Assembly (NCBI RefSeq): GCF_900105905.1
Contig: NZ_FNSV01000005.1
Coordinates: forward strand, 8,575,501-8,639,500
Source: Rhodococcus koreensis
GTDB lineage: Bacteria > Actinomycetota > Actinomycetes > Mycobacteriales > Mycobacteriaceae
Direction: 5' to 3'
Length of the DNA: 64,000 nucleotides
This document shows positions 25,554 through 34,882 of the stretch, in pieces. A program made the translations under genes and the position numbers. The first letter of the stretch is position 1. Each line of letters starts with the position of its first letter. The notes beneath the pieces were generated by a model. It was not told where the DNA came from. It was given only the letters and a program-made list of their open reading frames with translations, and did not search any database.

Positions 25554-25687
25554 TACGAAGACGATCGCCGCGGTCTGCTCCTAGGGAAGCGGTGCCGCCA
25601 GCGAGACGCGGCCGACCAGGACGCGGATGGGGCGAGTGCTGACCGCGCTATCGCGGACACCCTTCCCCGACGGCAGAAAAGGACGTC

Positions 25688-26782
25688 ATGAACGGTACAA
25701 ATACGGCGAATGCCAGTGCGTCAGCGCACGTGCTGACGCCTGCGCGGATACTCGACGAGAACGGAATGCTGGTAGGGGAGCCGCCGCAGATCGAGCCGGA
25801 GCGCCTGCGTGCGATGCTGCGCCTGATGATGCTTGGACGCCGCCTGGACCAGAAGGCAATTTCTTTGCAGCGCAGGGGGAAACTCGGCACCTACCCGCCG
25901 CTGTCCGGGCAGGAGGCCGCCGCGGTCGGCACGGCATACGCGATGGATGCCGAAGTAGACCACTTCGTGCCCCAGTACCGTGAACAACTCACGATGCTGC
26001 ACTGGGGATTGCCGCTGTCTACCTATCTTCTGCAGCGGATGGGGCACCCCGCGGGCTCGGCCCTGCCGTCCCACGGCCGGTTGTGGCCGCAGCAGGTCGC
26101 GCTGGGTGCGCACCTGCCTCACGCGGTCGGGCTCGCATGGGGAATGCGACTGCAGGGCAAGCCGGGCGTGGTACTGACCCAGTTCGGCGACGGCGCCTCC
26201 AATGAGGGCGACTTTCACGAGGCGTGCAATATCGCAGGCGTCAAACGTGCGCCACTCGTCATGGTGTGCCAGAACAATGGCTGGGCCATCTCGATCCCGT
26301 GGCATGAGCAGTCGGCCGCAGAGTCCGTGGCGTCGCGCGCAGCAGGTTACGGGTTTCCGGGGATCGCAGTCGACGGTAATGATGTGCTCGCGGTCTACAC
26401 AGCCGTCGCGGATGCGCGGACCCGTGCCGAGGCCGGCGACGGCCCGACACTGATCGAGGCGCGATGCCATCGGCTCGGCGCCCATTCGACAGCCGACGAC
26501 CCCAAGCGCTACCGACCCGCCGACTTCGACGAGCGGGCAGCCGAGGTTGATCCGATCCACCGGTTCCGGACCTACCTCGTCCGCCTCGGACAGTGGGACG
26601 ACACCGCTGACGCCGACACGATCGACTGGTGCGACGACCAGATCGCCACGGCAGTTGCCGAATTCGATGCCACGCCGCCGCCCGACCCCGGGCAGATGCT
26701 GCAGCACCTCTACGCAGAGCCCGATGTGCGACTGCGTCGCCAGCAGGAAGAACTGCGTAACAGTATCGAGGAGAACCAATGA
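25688..26782 (+). CDS. 2-oxoacid dehydrogenase E1 component, alpha subunit
   Basis: This 364-residue thiamine-diphosphate enzyme decarboxylates a 2-oxoacid and passes the acyl group to the E2 lipoyl arm. The TPP motif is complete: LTQFGDGASNEGDFHEACN, then ~18 residues later CQNNGWAIS. RLGAHSTADDPKRYRP is the usual alpha-subunit phosphorylation-loop region. The closest family shape is the branched-chain/pyruvate E1alpha of Gram-positive bacteria, and acetoin dehydrogenase alpha is a further possibility. It is the first gene of an E1alpha-E1beta-E2-E3 set; its stop overlaps the E1beta start. The operator-like palindrome in front suggests substrate-induced expression. Confidence 0.93.
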   Translation: MNGTNTANASASAHVLTPARILDENGMLVGEPPQIEPERLRAMLRLMMLGRRLDQKAISLQRRGKLGTYPPLSGQEAAAVGTAYAMDAEVDHFVPQYREQLTMLHWGLPLSTYLLQRMGHPAGSALPSHGRLWPQQVALGAHLPHAVGLAWGMRLQGKPGVVLTQFGDGASNEGDFHEACNIAGVKRAPLVMVCQNNGWAISIPWHEQSAAESVASRAAGYGFPGIAVDGNDVLAVYTAVADARTRAEAGDGPTLIEARCHRLGAHSTADDPKRYRPADFDERAAEVDPIHRFRTYLVRLGQWDDTADADTIDWCDDQIATAVAEFDATPPPDPGQMLQHLYAEPDVRLRRQQEELRNSIEENQ

Positions 26783-27756
26783 CCGGCATGAACATGGTGG
26801 AAGCGGTGCGCAGCACGCTCGAGGCAGAGATGCGCCGCGACGAACGGGTTGTCCTGCTCGGCGAGGATGTCGGGAAGTCGGGCGGCGTCTTCCGGGCGAC
26901 GGACCGGTTGCAGACGGAGTTCGGGGCTGACCGCGTCTTCGACATGCCGACCAGTGAGGCGGGGATAATCGGGGCCGCCGTCGGGCTCGCCGGCTCGGGC
27001 CTGGTGCCCGTCGTCGAAATGCAGTTTCTCGGCTTCACTCAGCAGGGGTTCCATCAGCTCGGCAATCAGCTCGCCCGGATGCGCTATCGCACAAACGGTG
27101 CTCTGACAATGCCGGTGACCATTCGCGCGCCCTTCGGCGGTGGCGTACGCACCCCAGAACTCCATTCCGACGCCTTCGAAGCGCTCTTTGCCCACAACCC
27201 CGGGATGCGGTTGGTCGCCCCCGCGACGGCAGCGGACATGAAGGGGTTGCTGGCCACAGCAATTCGGGATCCGGATCCGATCTTCGTCCTCGAGCCGCTC
27301 CGTGGCTACCGGCTTGTGCGGGACGACGTTCCCGACGGTGACCACCTCGTCCCGTTCGGTAAGGCGCGCATCGCACGTGAGGGGACCGACGTCACCGTCA
27401 TCGCGTGGAGCGCGATGGTCCAGGTCGCAATGGAGGCCGCGGCTGCTGCCGCTGAGCAGGGGATCGACGTGCAGGTCATCGATCTGCGCTCACTTGTCCC
27501 GCTCGATTGCGACACCATACGTGAGGCTGTGGCGCGCACCGGCCGAGCGATCGTGGTTCAGGAGGCTCCCTACACCGGCGGGTTTGCCGGCGAGGTCGCC
27601 GCTACCGTCGCTGAAGAGGCTTTTCTGCACCTCGAAGCCCCGGTCACCCGCGTCGGCGGATATGACATCCCGTTTCCCATGCCCCAGCTCGAGGATCACT
27701 ACATCCCCGACGCGAGGCGAATCTTGCGCGCGATCCGCGCTGCCGTCCATTTCTGA
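26779..27756 (+). CDS. 2-oxoacid dehydrogenase E1 component, beta subunit
   Basis: This 325-residue partner of E1alpha is full length. Visible family motifs are VVLLGEDVGKSGGVFRATDR near the N-terminus, FDMPTSEAGIIGAAVGLAGS, and the C-terminal transketolase-like RAIVVQEAPYTGGFAGEVAA. Together the subunits form the heterotetrameric E1. ATG 26779 overlaps the E1alpha stop. Its stop is 10 nt before the E2 start, so all components are cotranscribed. Confidence 0.93.
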   Translation: MTGMNMVEAVRSTLEAEMRRDERVVLLGEDVGKSGGVFRATDRLQTEFGADRVFDMPTSEAGIIGAAVGLAGSGLVPVVEMQFLGFTQQGFHQLGNQLARMRYRTNGALTMPVTIRAPFGGGVRTPELHSDAFEALFAHNPGMRLVAPATAADMKGLLATAIRDPDPIFVLEPLRGYRLVRDDVPDGDHLVPFGKARIAREGTDVTVIAWSAMVQVAMEAAAAAAEQGIDVQVIDLRSLVPLDCDTIREAVARTGRAIVVQEAPYTGGFAGEVAATVAEEAFLHLEAPVTRVGGYDIPFPMPQLEDHYIPDARRILRAIRAAVHF

Positions 27757-27766
27757 GGATCGATAC

Positions 27767-29044
27767 ATGTCTTACACATTTCACTTGCCCGACATCGGCG
27801 AAGGCATCGCAGAGGCGGAAATAATCCGATGGCTCGTCGGCCCAGGAGACCAGGTCGTAGAGGACCAGCCCGTCGCCGAGATCGAAACCGATAAAGCGCT
27901 GGTAGAAATGCCCTCCCCGGCGACCGGTCAGGTCGCCGAGCTCTGTGCACCTGAGGGTGCCATGGTCCGGGTCGGAGAACGTCTCATCGTCATCGACGAT
28001 GGTGACGATGGCGCGGCCCCCACGCCGGCCGAGCCGGCGCAGTCCGTTGACGGCGAGGCAGGCGCGCCGCCGGCCGGCTCGGCCGATCACACTCCCCAGA
28101 GTGCAAACGGATCCGGTGCGCAGAAGCGGCCACTGGCAACACCGGCGACCCGGCGGCTCGCCAGAGAGGTCGGCGTGACCCTCGAGGGCCTGGTGGGCAC
28201 GGGGCCCGCGGGACGCATCAGTGACGACGACGTTCGCGCTGCCGTTCGCGGAGCGCCGCAGGAGAATTCCAGCGCGGCTGGGGCGGCAGCCACCGAGCGC
28301 TCGCTTCCGGAGTCCGGATCCCACCAGCCGGCTCGTCTCACAGAAGACCAGCGAATACCGGTCCGGGGGTTGCGCCGGCGTACCGCGGAGGCGATGGTCC
28401 GTGCACTCCGCGACATTCCGCACACTGTCGCGATGCACCACGCGGACGTGGGGGATCTGCTCGCCCTGCGCAAGACGCTGCTGCCCGGAGCCGAGGCCAA
28501 GGGAATCGGCCTCACACTGACCCCGTTCCTGGTGAAGGCCACGGCGCTCGCGCTGGCCCAGTTCCCCATGGCCAACGCCAGTTTCGATGACGCAGCCCAG
28601 GAAATCATCGTGCGGGCACGGCGAAATGTCGGGTTTGCCGTCAATACCCCTGACGGCCTTGTCATTCCGGTGGTCAAGGATGCCGATCGGAAGCCGCTGT
28701 TGGCCGTCGCACGCGAGGTGGAGGCCCTCACCGCCGCGGCACGGACCCGAACGGTGGCGATCGAGCAGATGCAGGAGGGCACGTTCACCATCAGCAATCA
28801 CGGGCCGCTCGGCGGGAACTTCGGTACGCCCATCATCCGCGCACCCGAGGGCGGCATCCTGGGCTTCGGGCGCGCTACGCCGCAGGCCGTCGTCCGCGAC
28901 GGCGAAATTGTCGCACGTACGTTGCTGCCGATCTCGTACTCCGCCGACCACAGGCTGGTCGACGGCGACGTCGTGATCGGTTTCTGCCAGGCACTTATCA
29001 CGCTGCTAGAGGCGCCGGTGCAGCTTCTCGTCGAGGAAGGATGA
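27767..29044 (+). CDS. 2-oxoacid dehydrogenase E2 component (dihydrolipoamide acyltransferase)
   Basis: This 425-residue E2 has three parts. A single N-terminal lipoyl domain (lipoylation lysine in EIETDKALVEM, Lys43) is followed by an alanine/proline-rich linker and a peripheral-subunit-binding domain around residues 120-155 (LATPATRRLAREVGVTLEGL). The catalytic acyltransferase domain ends with SADHRLVDGDVVIGF, which holds the active-site histidine and aspartate. The single lipoyl domain resembles BkdB-type and Gram-positive E2s rather than three-lipoyl mycobacterial SucB/DlaT, and this favours a dedicated catabolic complex. ATG 27767 follows GAGGATC. Confidence 0.93.
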   Translation: MSYTFHLPDIGEGIAEAEIIRWLVGPGDQVVEDQPVAEIETDKALVEMPSPATGQVAELCAPEGAMVRVGERLIVIDDGDDGAAPTPAEPAQSVDGEAGAPPAGSADHTPQSANGSGAQKRPLATPATRRLAREVGVTLEGLVGTGPAGRISDDDVRAAVRGAPQENSSAAGAAATERSLPESGSHQPARLTEDQRIPVRGLRRRTAEAMVRALRDIPHTVAMHHADVGDLLALRKTLLPGAEAKGIGLTLTPFLVKATALALAQFPMANASFDDAAQEIIVRARRNVGFAVNTPDGLVIPVVKDADRKPLLAVAREVEALTAAARTRTVAIEQMQEGTFTISNHGPLGGNFGTPIIRAPEGGILGFGRATPQAVVRDGEIVARTLLPISYSADHRLVDGDVVIGFCQALITLLEAPVQLLVEEG

Positions 29045-29045
29045 C

Positions 29046-30437
29046 ATGGTTGTAGGAGAGATGGCCGAGCCCATCGAGTTGCTGGTGGTGGGAGGCGGCC
29101 CCGGAGGGTACACGGCCGCCGCCCGGGCCGCGGAGCTGGGCAAAGAGGTTCTGCTCGTCGAGCGGAGCGATCTCGGTGGGGTGTGTCTGAATGTCGGATG
29201 CATCCCCTCGAAGGTCTTCACGACCGCCGCGCACGACCTTGCCCGTAGCGCACGACTTCCCGTCCAGGGACCACAGCTACAGTCCAAAATCGACCTTTCC
29301 GGTCTGCAGGCCTGGCGAAAGCAGGTCGTCGACCGGCTGGTCGGGGGCGTCAGCGCCACCCTGGGCCGGGTGCGGGTGGTGTCCGGCACCGCGTTCTTTC
29401 TCGACGATCACCGGATCTCGGTCGAGAGCGGTGATCACGTCCAGCACTTTCGGTTCGAGCAGGCGATCCTGGCCACCGGCTCCCAACCTGTGGAGCTCGC
29501 GGCTCTGCCCGTCGACGGGATCCGGGTGTTCGACTCGACGGGAGTGCTCGCCTTCGACGAGGTGCCGCCCTCGCTCGTGGTTGTGGGAGGTGGCTATGTC
29601 GGGATGGAACTGGGAATGGCGTTCGCCCGTTTCGGCACTCGCGTCACCGTTGTCGAGGCCACCGACCGGTTGCTTGCGGGATTCGACCCCGACCTGGTGC
29701 AGGTGGTCACCGAGCGCGCGGGCGAGCTGGGGATCGACATCCGCCTCGGCACGACCGCCATCGGAGTCCAGGCCGACAACTTGCTGGTCCGCACAGACGA
29801 CACCGACGACCAGGTGCCCGCGCATGCGATCCTGGTCGCCGTGGGCCGCGGCCCGGTCACCGACGACCTGCAGCTCGACAGGCTGGGACTCGCAGTGACT
29901 GCGACCGGACACATCCCCGTGGACGGGCAGGGCAGGACTGCGCTGCCCCACGTATACGCCATCGGAGACATCACCGAAGGACCCGCGCTCGCCCACAAGG
30001 CGATGGCTGAGGGAGTCGTGGCCGCCGAGGCGATCTCCGGGCTGCCGAGCGCCTTCGACACGCAGGTGCCGCTCATCGCGTTCACCGACCCTGAAATCGC
30101 TGCCGTGGGGCTGACGGCGGAGCAGGCCGAGGAGCAAGGGTACGAGGTAGTAGTGGGCCGTAGCTCGTTCGCCACCTCCGGTCGGGCTGTGGTGCTCGGC
30201 GAAGCCGACGGGATGGTGAAGATCGTCGTCGACGCGGAGACGGACGTGGTGCTCGGGGTACACATGGTCGGCCCCAGCGCGTGTGATCTCATCGCTCAGG
30301 CCGCAATCGCAGTCGAGACCGGCTGCCGCGCCGAGGATTTAGTGGCAACGATCCACCCACATCCGTCTCTGGTGGAGACGGTGCATGCGGCCGCAGTGGC
30401 CGCGCGCCGTCGCGCTGCACGCAGGAGGAAACGATGA
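29046..30437 (+). CDS. lpdA: Dihydrolipoamide dehydrogenase (E3) of the island complex
   Basis: This 463-residue FAD enzyme reoxidises the E2 lipoyl group with NAD+. It shows the FAD motif LLVVGGGPGGYTAAA (residues ~12-26), the redox-active disulfide GGVCLNVGCIPSK (Cys47, Cys52), the NAD motif VVVGGGYVGMELGMAF and the C-terminal HPHPSLVETVH with the catalytic His-Glu pair. It has no lipoyl domain of its own. ATG 29046 follows GGAAGG; the alternative ATG 29061 has its site too close. Having E3 in the operon makes the complex self-contained and independent of the housekeeping Lpd. Confidence 0.94.
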   Translation: MVVGEMAEPIELLVVGGGPGGYTAAARAAELGKEVLLVERSDLGGVCLNVGCIPSKVFTTAAHDLARSARLPVQGPQLQSKIDLSGLQAWRKQVVDRLVGGVSATLGRVRVVSGTAFFLDDHRISVESGDHVQHFRFEQAILATGSQPVELAALPVDGIRVFDSTGVLAFDEVPPSLVVVGGGYVGMELGMAFARFGTRVTVVEATDRLLAGFDPDLVQVVTERAGELGIDIRLGTTAIGVQADNLLVRTDDTDDQVPAHAILVAVGRGPVTDDLQLDRLGLAVTATGHIPVDGQGRTALPHVYAIGDITEGPALAHKAMAEGVVAAEAISGLPSAFDTQVPLIAFTDPEIAAVGLTAEQAEEQGYEVVVGRSSFATSGRAVVLGEADGMVKIVVDAETDVVLGVHMVGPSACDLIAQAAIAVETGCRAEDLVATIHPHPSLVETVHAAAVAARRRAARRRKR

Positions 30438-32077
30438 CGGCCGCCGACACGCCGCTGCCCGCGTCGATCTCCGAGATCATTCAGGACACCTCACGACAAC
30501 GCCGCTCCCAGCCCGCCGTCATCGACGAACAAGGAGAGCTCAGCCACGGTCAGCTCGCGGAGTCCGTGGCGGCGACTGCGGCTGGGCTGCGCGCGATCGG
30601 AGTCGGCCCGGGAACCCGGGTCGGTCTGTTGTGCACGAACCGCAGAGAGTGGCTCGTCGCCACCTATGCCGCGATAACGGTCGGAGCGACCGTGGCCGCC
30701 TTCGCGACCTGGTCGCGGCGGTGGGATCTCGATCATCTACTCACCCACTCGCGCTGCGAGGTTCTCATCACAGTAGATGGATTCGGCCCGACCGACCTGA
30801 TGCCCACGATCCGCGAACTCGTCCCCGAAGCGTGGAGTGCCGCCGGGCCAGGTTGGCGTTCCGTGGCCTACCCCGCACTGCGTGGTGTGGTGATCATCGG
30901 AAACCGGGTCCCAGCGGGGGCGTACGCGTTCCGAGACCTCGGCGAACATCGTCGCGGCAGCGCCGCTTCCCACATCGAGACCGACACCGAAGGCACCGCT
31001 CTGGTCCTCTACACATCGGGTTCGACATCGAGGCCGAAAGCTGTCCGGCTCGGACAACACGATGCCATCGACCATGCTCGCGAGGTCGCCGAGCGGATGG
31101 GGATCACACCGGAGGATCGAATCGTGGTGCCCATCCCGCTCTTCTGGAGCTACGGCGGGGCCAACGCACTGATGGTCGCCCTCGTCACCGGTTGCACGAT
31201 CGTCCTCCAGGACACCTTCGATGCGGTCGGAGTCCTCGAGCAGATCGAGCGGTACCAGTGCACTGCCATCTACACGTTGCCCTCGATCACCCGTAGCCTG
31301 CTGGCGAACCCGGGGTTCTCCCGTGCCCGCACCGCGAGTCTGCGACGAGGGATGACGATCGGCCCGGACACCGATGTCCGTGCCGCCGCAGAAGAACTCG
31401 GTGTGACCGACATCTGCAACGCATACGGGTCGACGGAAATGTACGGCGGCGCCACGGTCACCCCGCATGACTGGCCACTCGAAATGAAGTGCTCGACCCA
31501 GGGGCCACCGCTGGCTGGAAACCTGGTGTCGATCATCGACCCGGAGACCGGCGCCGAACTGCCCGCAGGGAAGGTCGGCGAGATCACAGTGTCCGGCTTC
31601 GTCTCATCCGGCTATCTCGACCAGCCGGATGAGACCGCCGCCGCGTTCACCGAAGTCGGCGCGTTCCGCACCGGTGACCTCGGGCAACTCGACGACGAAG
31701 GCAGGCTGCACTTCGCCGGCCGTGCCTCTGAGATGATCCGGACCGGTGGCATCAACGTCTCCCCACTCGAGGTGGAGGACTTCTTGCTCACTCACGACGA
31801 GGTCTTGGAAGCAGCGGTCGTGGGGATCGACGACAGCGACAAGGATCAGGTCCCCATCGGGTTCGTCCGCGTCGACGGCTCCGCCATCGCAGACGAGGCC
31901 GCGCTGGTCGACTACTGCCGCCATCACATCGCCTCCTACAAAGTTCCCGTCCGAATCGTGATGAAACATAACGAGTTACCTCGAACCTTGACGGGGAAGC
32001 TCATTCGAAACGCTTTGCTGGACGAAGCCAAGGAAGTGTGGGCGTCGTCCGATAACACGAAGGAGTACACAGAGTGA
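30434..32077 (+). CDS. AMP-dependent acyl-CoA synthetase/ligase
   Basis: This 547-residue ANL-superfamily ligase activates a carboxylic acid through an acyl-AMP to the CoA thioester. The P-loop LVLYTSGSTSRPKAV, the IPLFWSYGGANALMV substrate-pocket region, TGDLGQLDDEGRLHF and the late catalytic lysine in LPRTLTGKLIR are all present. The pattern fits medium-chain or aromatic acyl-CoA ligases. The ATG overlaps the E3 stop by 4 nt, and its own stop overlaps the monooxygenase start. The most likely substrate is an acid released downstream of the Baeyer-Villiger step. Confidence 0.9.
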   Translation: MTAADTPLPASISEIIQDTSRQRRSQPAVIDEQGELSHGQLAESVAATAAGLRAIGVGPGTRVGLLCTNRREWLVATYAAITVGATVAAFATWSRRWDLDHLLTHSRCEVLITVDGFGPTDLMPTIRELVPEAWSAAGPGWRSVAYPALRGVVIIGNRVPAGAYAFRDLGEHRRGSAASHIETDTEGTALVLYTSGSTSRPKAVRLGQHDAIDHAREVAERMGITPEDRIVVPIPLFWSYGGANALMVALVTGCTIVLQDTFDAVGVLEQIERYQCTAIYTLPSITRSLLANPGFSRARTASLRRGMTIGPDTDVRAAAEELGVTDICNAYGSTEMYGGATVTPHDWPLEMKCSTQGPPLAGNLVSIIDPETGAELPAGKVGEITVSGFVSSGYLDQPDETAAAFTEVGAFRTGDLGQLDDEGRLHFAGRASEMIRTGGINVSPLEVEDFLLTHDEVLEAAVVGIDDSDKDQVPIGFVRVDGSAIADEAALVDYCRHHIASYKVPVRIVMKHNELPRTLTGKLIRNALLDEAKEVWASSDNTKEYTE

Positions 32078-34020
32078 CGAACACCGATGTCGAGGCGGAG
32101 ACCTCGCGGCTGGACGAACGAAAGATTCGCGAGGCTGTCGCGGTGGCCAACGTGCCGACCTTGCTGATGGTGTTGTTCCAGATGACAGGGGAGCAGCGTT
32201 GGTTGGCCGAGCCCTACCTGCCGACCCCTGTCCGGGGCCTCAGCGACAACGACACAGCCGGGCTTGAAGAGTCGCTCCAGGACGAGATTCGACACGCCGC
32301 GGCAGAGGCGATCCTGAATTGGGGCAGGAGCGGCACCCTCGCGGTTGCGCACCTGTCACCCGACCAGCTGATCGAGATGTTGCGCGTCTCGGTCGGGGAG
32401 CACGTGCCCGACCAGTACGCCGACATGGCCACCCACGAATTGCAGGTCGGCGCGGGCGAGACGAGCGCGGCTCCCCCGATGGTCCCGCCGCCGGGCTTCG
32501 ACACCGTCGTCATCGGTGCCGGCGCGTCGGGCCTCTGTGCCGCATTCCGGCTGGGCGAGATGGGCATTTCCTACACCGTGCTCGAGCGGAACGACGAAGT
32601 CGGCGGAACATGGCTGGAGAACCGCTACCCGGGATGCGGTGTCGACACACCGAGTCACCTGTACTCGTTCTCGTTCGCGCGGCACGACTGGTCCCGCTGG
32701 TTCGCCTCGCGGGACGAGTTGCACGGCTACTTCCAACAGATTGCCGACCGGTTCGGAATTCGCCCGAACATCAGGTTCGGCATCGAGGTCGAGGGCGCCA
32801 CCTGGGATGACGACACCCGGCGGTGGACACTGGATCTGATCGACCAGGACGGTCACCGATCGACCACCACTGCCGCGATCGTGATCAGCGCAGTCGGCGC
32901 CTTCAACAAGCCGAAGATCCCCACGATCACGGGCACCGATTCGTTCACCGGGCCGGTGGTCCACACAGCACGGTGGCCCGAGGACCTGGACATCGCAGGC
33001 CGGCGAGTAGGAGTGATCGGCAATGGAGCGAGCGCGATGCAGCTGGTTCCCGCGATCGCCGATGCCGCCGAGTCGGTCACGGTATTCCAGCGGTCGCCAC
33101 AGTGGGCCGCCCCGTTCGAAAAATTCAAGGTCGATGTTCCAGAGCCGATCCGCTACCTCATGGCCGAGGTCCCGCTGTACCGGTCGTGGTATCGGCTCCG
33201 GCTGACCTGGATCTTCAACGACCGCGGCCACGACGGATTGCAGAGAGATGTTCAATGGCCGCACCAGCATCGGTCGATCAATGCGATGAACGACGGCCAC
33301 CGGCGTTTCCTCACCCGATACCTGGTCAAGGAGCTCGACGGGCGGTTGGAGATGCTCGGCGATGTGTTGCCGACCTATCCGCCCTTCGGAAAGCGAATGC
33401 TGCTCGACAACCGCTGGTTCGCCACGCTGGCCCGCGACGACGTCCACTTGCAGACGACACCGGTTGCCGAGATCCAGGATCAGTGCGTCCTCACCACGGA
33501 CGGCCTCACCCATCCGGTCGATGTTCTGGTGTTCGCAACGGGTTTCGATGTCGTCAGATTCCTCGCTCCTATGCGGATCACGGGGCGCAGCGGCCGCACA
33601 CTCGAAGCGGCCTGGGACGGTGACGACGCGCGTGCCTATCTCGGCGTCGCGGTTCCGGACTTCCCCAACTTCTTTTGTCTGTACGGTCCCAACACCCAGT
33701 TCGGACACGGTGGAAGTCTCATCTCCATGATGGAGCTCCAGATGAATTACATCGCCGATCTGATGAACCAGATGATCACCAAGGACTTGGACTCCGTGGA
33801 GTGCAGCCAGGACGTCTATGACGACTACAACCGCAAAGTGGACGACGCGCACTCTCGGATGGTGTGGTCCCACCCCGGGATGGACGTCTACTACCGCAAC
33901 TCCAAGGGACGGGTCGTGGTCAACAACCCATTCAAGGTGGTCGACTTCTGGGACATGATCCGCCGAGCCGATCTGGGCGACTTCCGGACCACCGAACGTA
34001 CCTCAGGAGACATGGAATGA
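32074..34020 (+). CDS. Baeyer-Villiger monooxygenase, 4-hydroxyacetophenone-monooxygenase-like
   Basis: This 648-residue FAD/NADPH enzyme converts a ketone into an ester with O2. The first Rossmann motif TVVIGAGASGLCAAF starts only at about residue 144, after an N-terminal extension of the kind found in HAPMO (PTLLMVLFQMTGEQRWL matches that region in style). The type I BVMO fingerprint FTGPVVHTARWPED (Phe291-Trp301), the second Rossmann motif VGVIGNGASAMQ and FATGFDVV are all intact. Length and extension point to an aryl- or large-ketone enzyme rather than a cyclohexanone type. The GTG start overlaps the ligase stop. Neighbouring SDR and esterase genes fit production of a ketone and cleavage of the ester. 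Confidence 0.9.
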   Translation: MTNTDVEAETSRLDERKIREAVAVANVPTLLMVLFQMTGEQRWLAEPYLPTPVRGLSDNDTAGLEESLQDEIRHAAAEAILNWGRSGTLAVAHLSPDQLIEMLRVSVGEHVPDQYADMATHELQVGAGETSAAPPMVPPPGFDTVVIGAGASGLCAAFRLGEMGISYTVLERNDEVGGTWLENRYPGCGVDTPSHLYSFSFARHDWSRWFASRDELHGYFQQIADRFGIRPNIRFGIEVEGATWDDDTRRWTLDLIDQDGHRSTTTAAIVISAVGAFNKPKIPTITGTDSFTGPVVHTARWPEDLDIAGRRVGVIGNGASAMQLVPAIADAAESVTVFQRSPQWAAPFEKFKVDVPEPIRYLMAEVPLYRSWYRLRLTWIFNDRGHDGLQRDVQWPHQHRSINAMNDGHRRFLTRYLVKELDGRLEMLGDVLPTYPPFGKRMLLDNRWFATLARDDVHLQTTPVAEIQDQCVLTTDGLTHPVDVLVFATGFDVVRFLAPMRITGRSGRTLEAAWDGDDARAYLGVAVPDFPNFFCLYGPNTQFGHGGSLISMMELQMNYIADLMNQMITKDLDSVECSQDVYDDYNRKVDDAHSRMVWSHPGMDVYYRNSKGRVVVNNPFKVVDFWDMIRRADLGDFRTTERTSGDME

Positions 34021-34781
34021 AGATTGCAGGTTGCTCCGCAGTGATCAGCGGGGGAGCGTCGGGGCTCGGCGCGGCTGCCGCTCGCCGGTTGGCCCGAGCC
34101 GGCGCGAGCGTAGTGCTACTCGACCTCCCCCGGGCGGAGGACGCAGGCGCGGCACTCGCCGCAGAGTTGGGCGGCGGCGCCGTTTTCGTGCCCGGGGATG
34201 TGACGAACTGGGATGACGTGGGCGTTGCCATGCAGACGGCACGGGAGCTTGCTCCGCTGCGGATCGCGGTGGCCGCCGCTGGAATTGCGACCAGCGGGAG
34301 TCTTGTGGGTCCGCGCAGTGACAGGGGGGCGCTGTTCGCGAAGACGGTGGCTGTGAATCTCGGCGGAACCTATGCCCTCATCGCGCAAGCTGCTTCCGCG
34401 ATGAGTGAGCAGGCGCAGACCGACGGAGAGAGAGGAGTGGTGGTCTGCACTGCTTCGATCGCTGCATACGAGGGGCAGGTCGGGCAGGTGGCGTACGCGG
34501 CCTCCAAGAGCGGAGTCGCAGGAATGACGCTGCCGGCTGCGAGGGAACTCGCCCGGCACCAGATCCGCGTCGTCACCATTGCCCCCGGTTTGTTCGAAAC
34601 TCCGATGTTCGCGGGAGTCGCGGATGAGGTGCGCGCCTCGGTGGGGGCGCAGGTTCCGCACCCGAGTCGGCTCGGCAATCCCGATGAGTATGCAGGTCTC
34701 GTGCAGCACGTGATCGAGAATTCGATGCTCAATGGTGAGGTGATCCGGCTCGACGGCGCGATCAGGATGGGGCCGCGGTGA
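34017..34781 (+). CDS. Short-chain dehydrogenase/reductase (3-hydroxyacyl-CoA dehydrogenase type 2-like)
   Basis: This 254-residue SDR has the NAD motif SAVISGGASGLGAAA, the catalytic serine in VVCTASIAAYEGQ and the Tyr-Lys pair in QVAYAASKSGVAG, followed by IRVVTIAPGLFETPM. The overall pattern resembles type II 3-hydroxyacyl-CoA dehydrogenase (HSD17B10). It may oxidise a secondary alcohol to the ketone used by the Baeyer-Villiger enzyme, or a 3-hydroxyacyl-CoA. The ATG overlaps the monooxygenase stop by 4 nt. Confidence 0.9.
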   Translation: MKIAGCSAVISGGASGLGAAAARRLARAGASVVLLDLPRAEDAGAALAAELGGGAVFVPGDVTNWDDVGVAMQTARELAPLRIAVAAAGIATSGSLVGPRSDRGALFAKTVAVNLGGTYALIAQAASAMSEQAQTDGERGVVVCTASIAAYEGQVGQVAYAASKSGVAGMTLPAARELARHQIRVVTIAPGLFETPMFAGVADEVRASVGAQVPHPSRLGNPDEYAGLVQHVIENSMLNGEVIRLDGAIRMGPR

Positions 34782-34814
34782 GCCTGCCTCGAGATCGCCC
34801 CGAGGATCCATCCT

Positions 34815-34855
34815 TTCGAGATATCGAATTCGAATCCGTTTTTGTGTAGTAAAAT
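34815..34855 (+). promoter_or_regulatory. Candidate internal promoter before the racemase gene
   Basis: TAAAAT (34850-34855) is one base from the -10 consensus. The region 17 nt upstream holds TTCGA-n4-TCGAA (34815-34828) next to the palindrome TCGAATTCGA. This 45-nt AT-rich patch stands out in the GC-rich cluster and would start transcription close to 34862, giving a very short leader. A regulator bound at the repeat would cover the -35 position. Confidence 0.45.
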
Positions 34856-34882
34856 GAAGAATTGAATGATGGGAGTACAAGT

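Larger units (their letters stand above)
25155..25687. other. 533-bp intergenic region with leader repeat, hairpin and promoter
   Basis: This gap separates the TIM-barrel gene from the E1alpha gene on the same strand. It holds, in order, an 86-nt block nearly identical to the leader of the small gene at 47691, a short ORF continuing from that block (25226-25405), a strong hairpin (25409-25448), and a candidate promoter with a palindrome (25498-25553). The rest up to 25687 shows no feature. Confidence 0.6.

Noticed and set aside
25449-25691. An 80-codon open frame before the E1alpha gene
   Set aside because: It has no motif and no ribosome site, and it covers a promoter and palindrome. Treated as leader.
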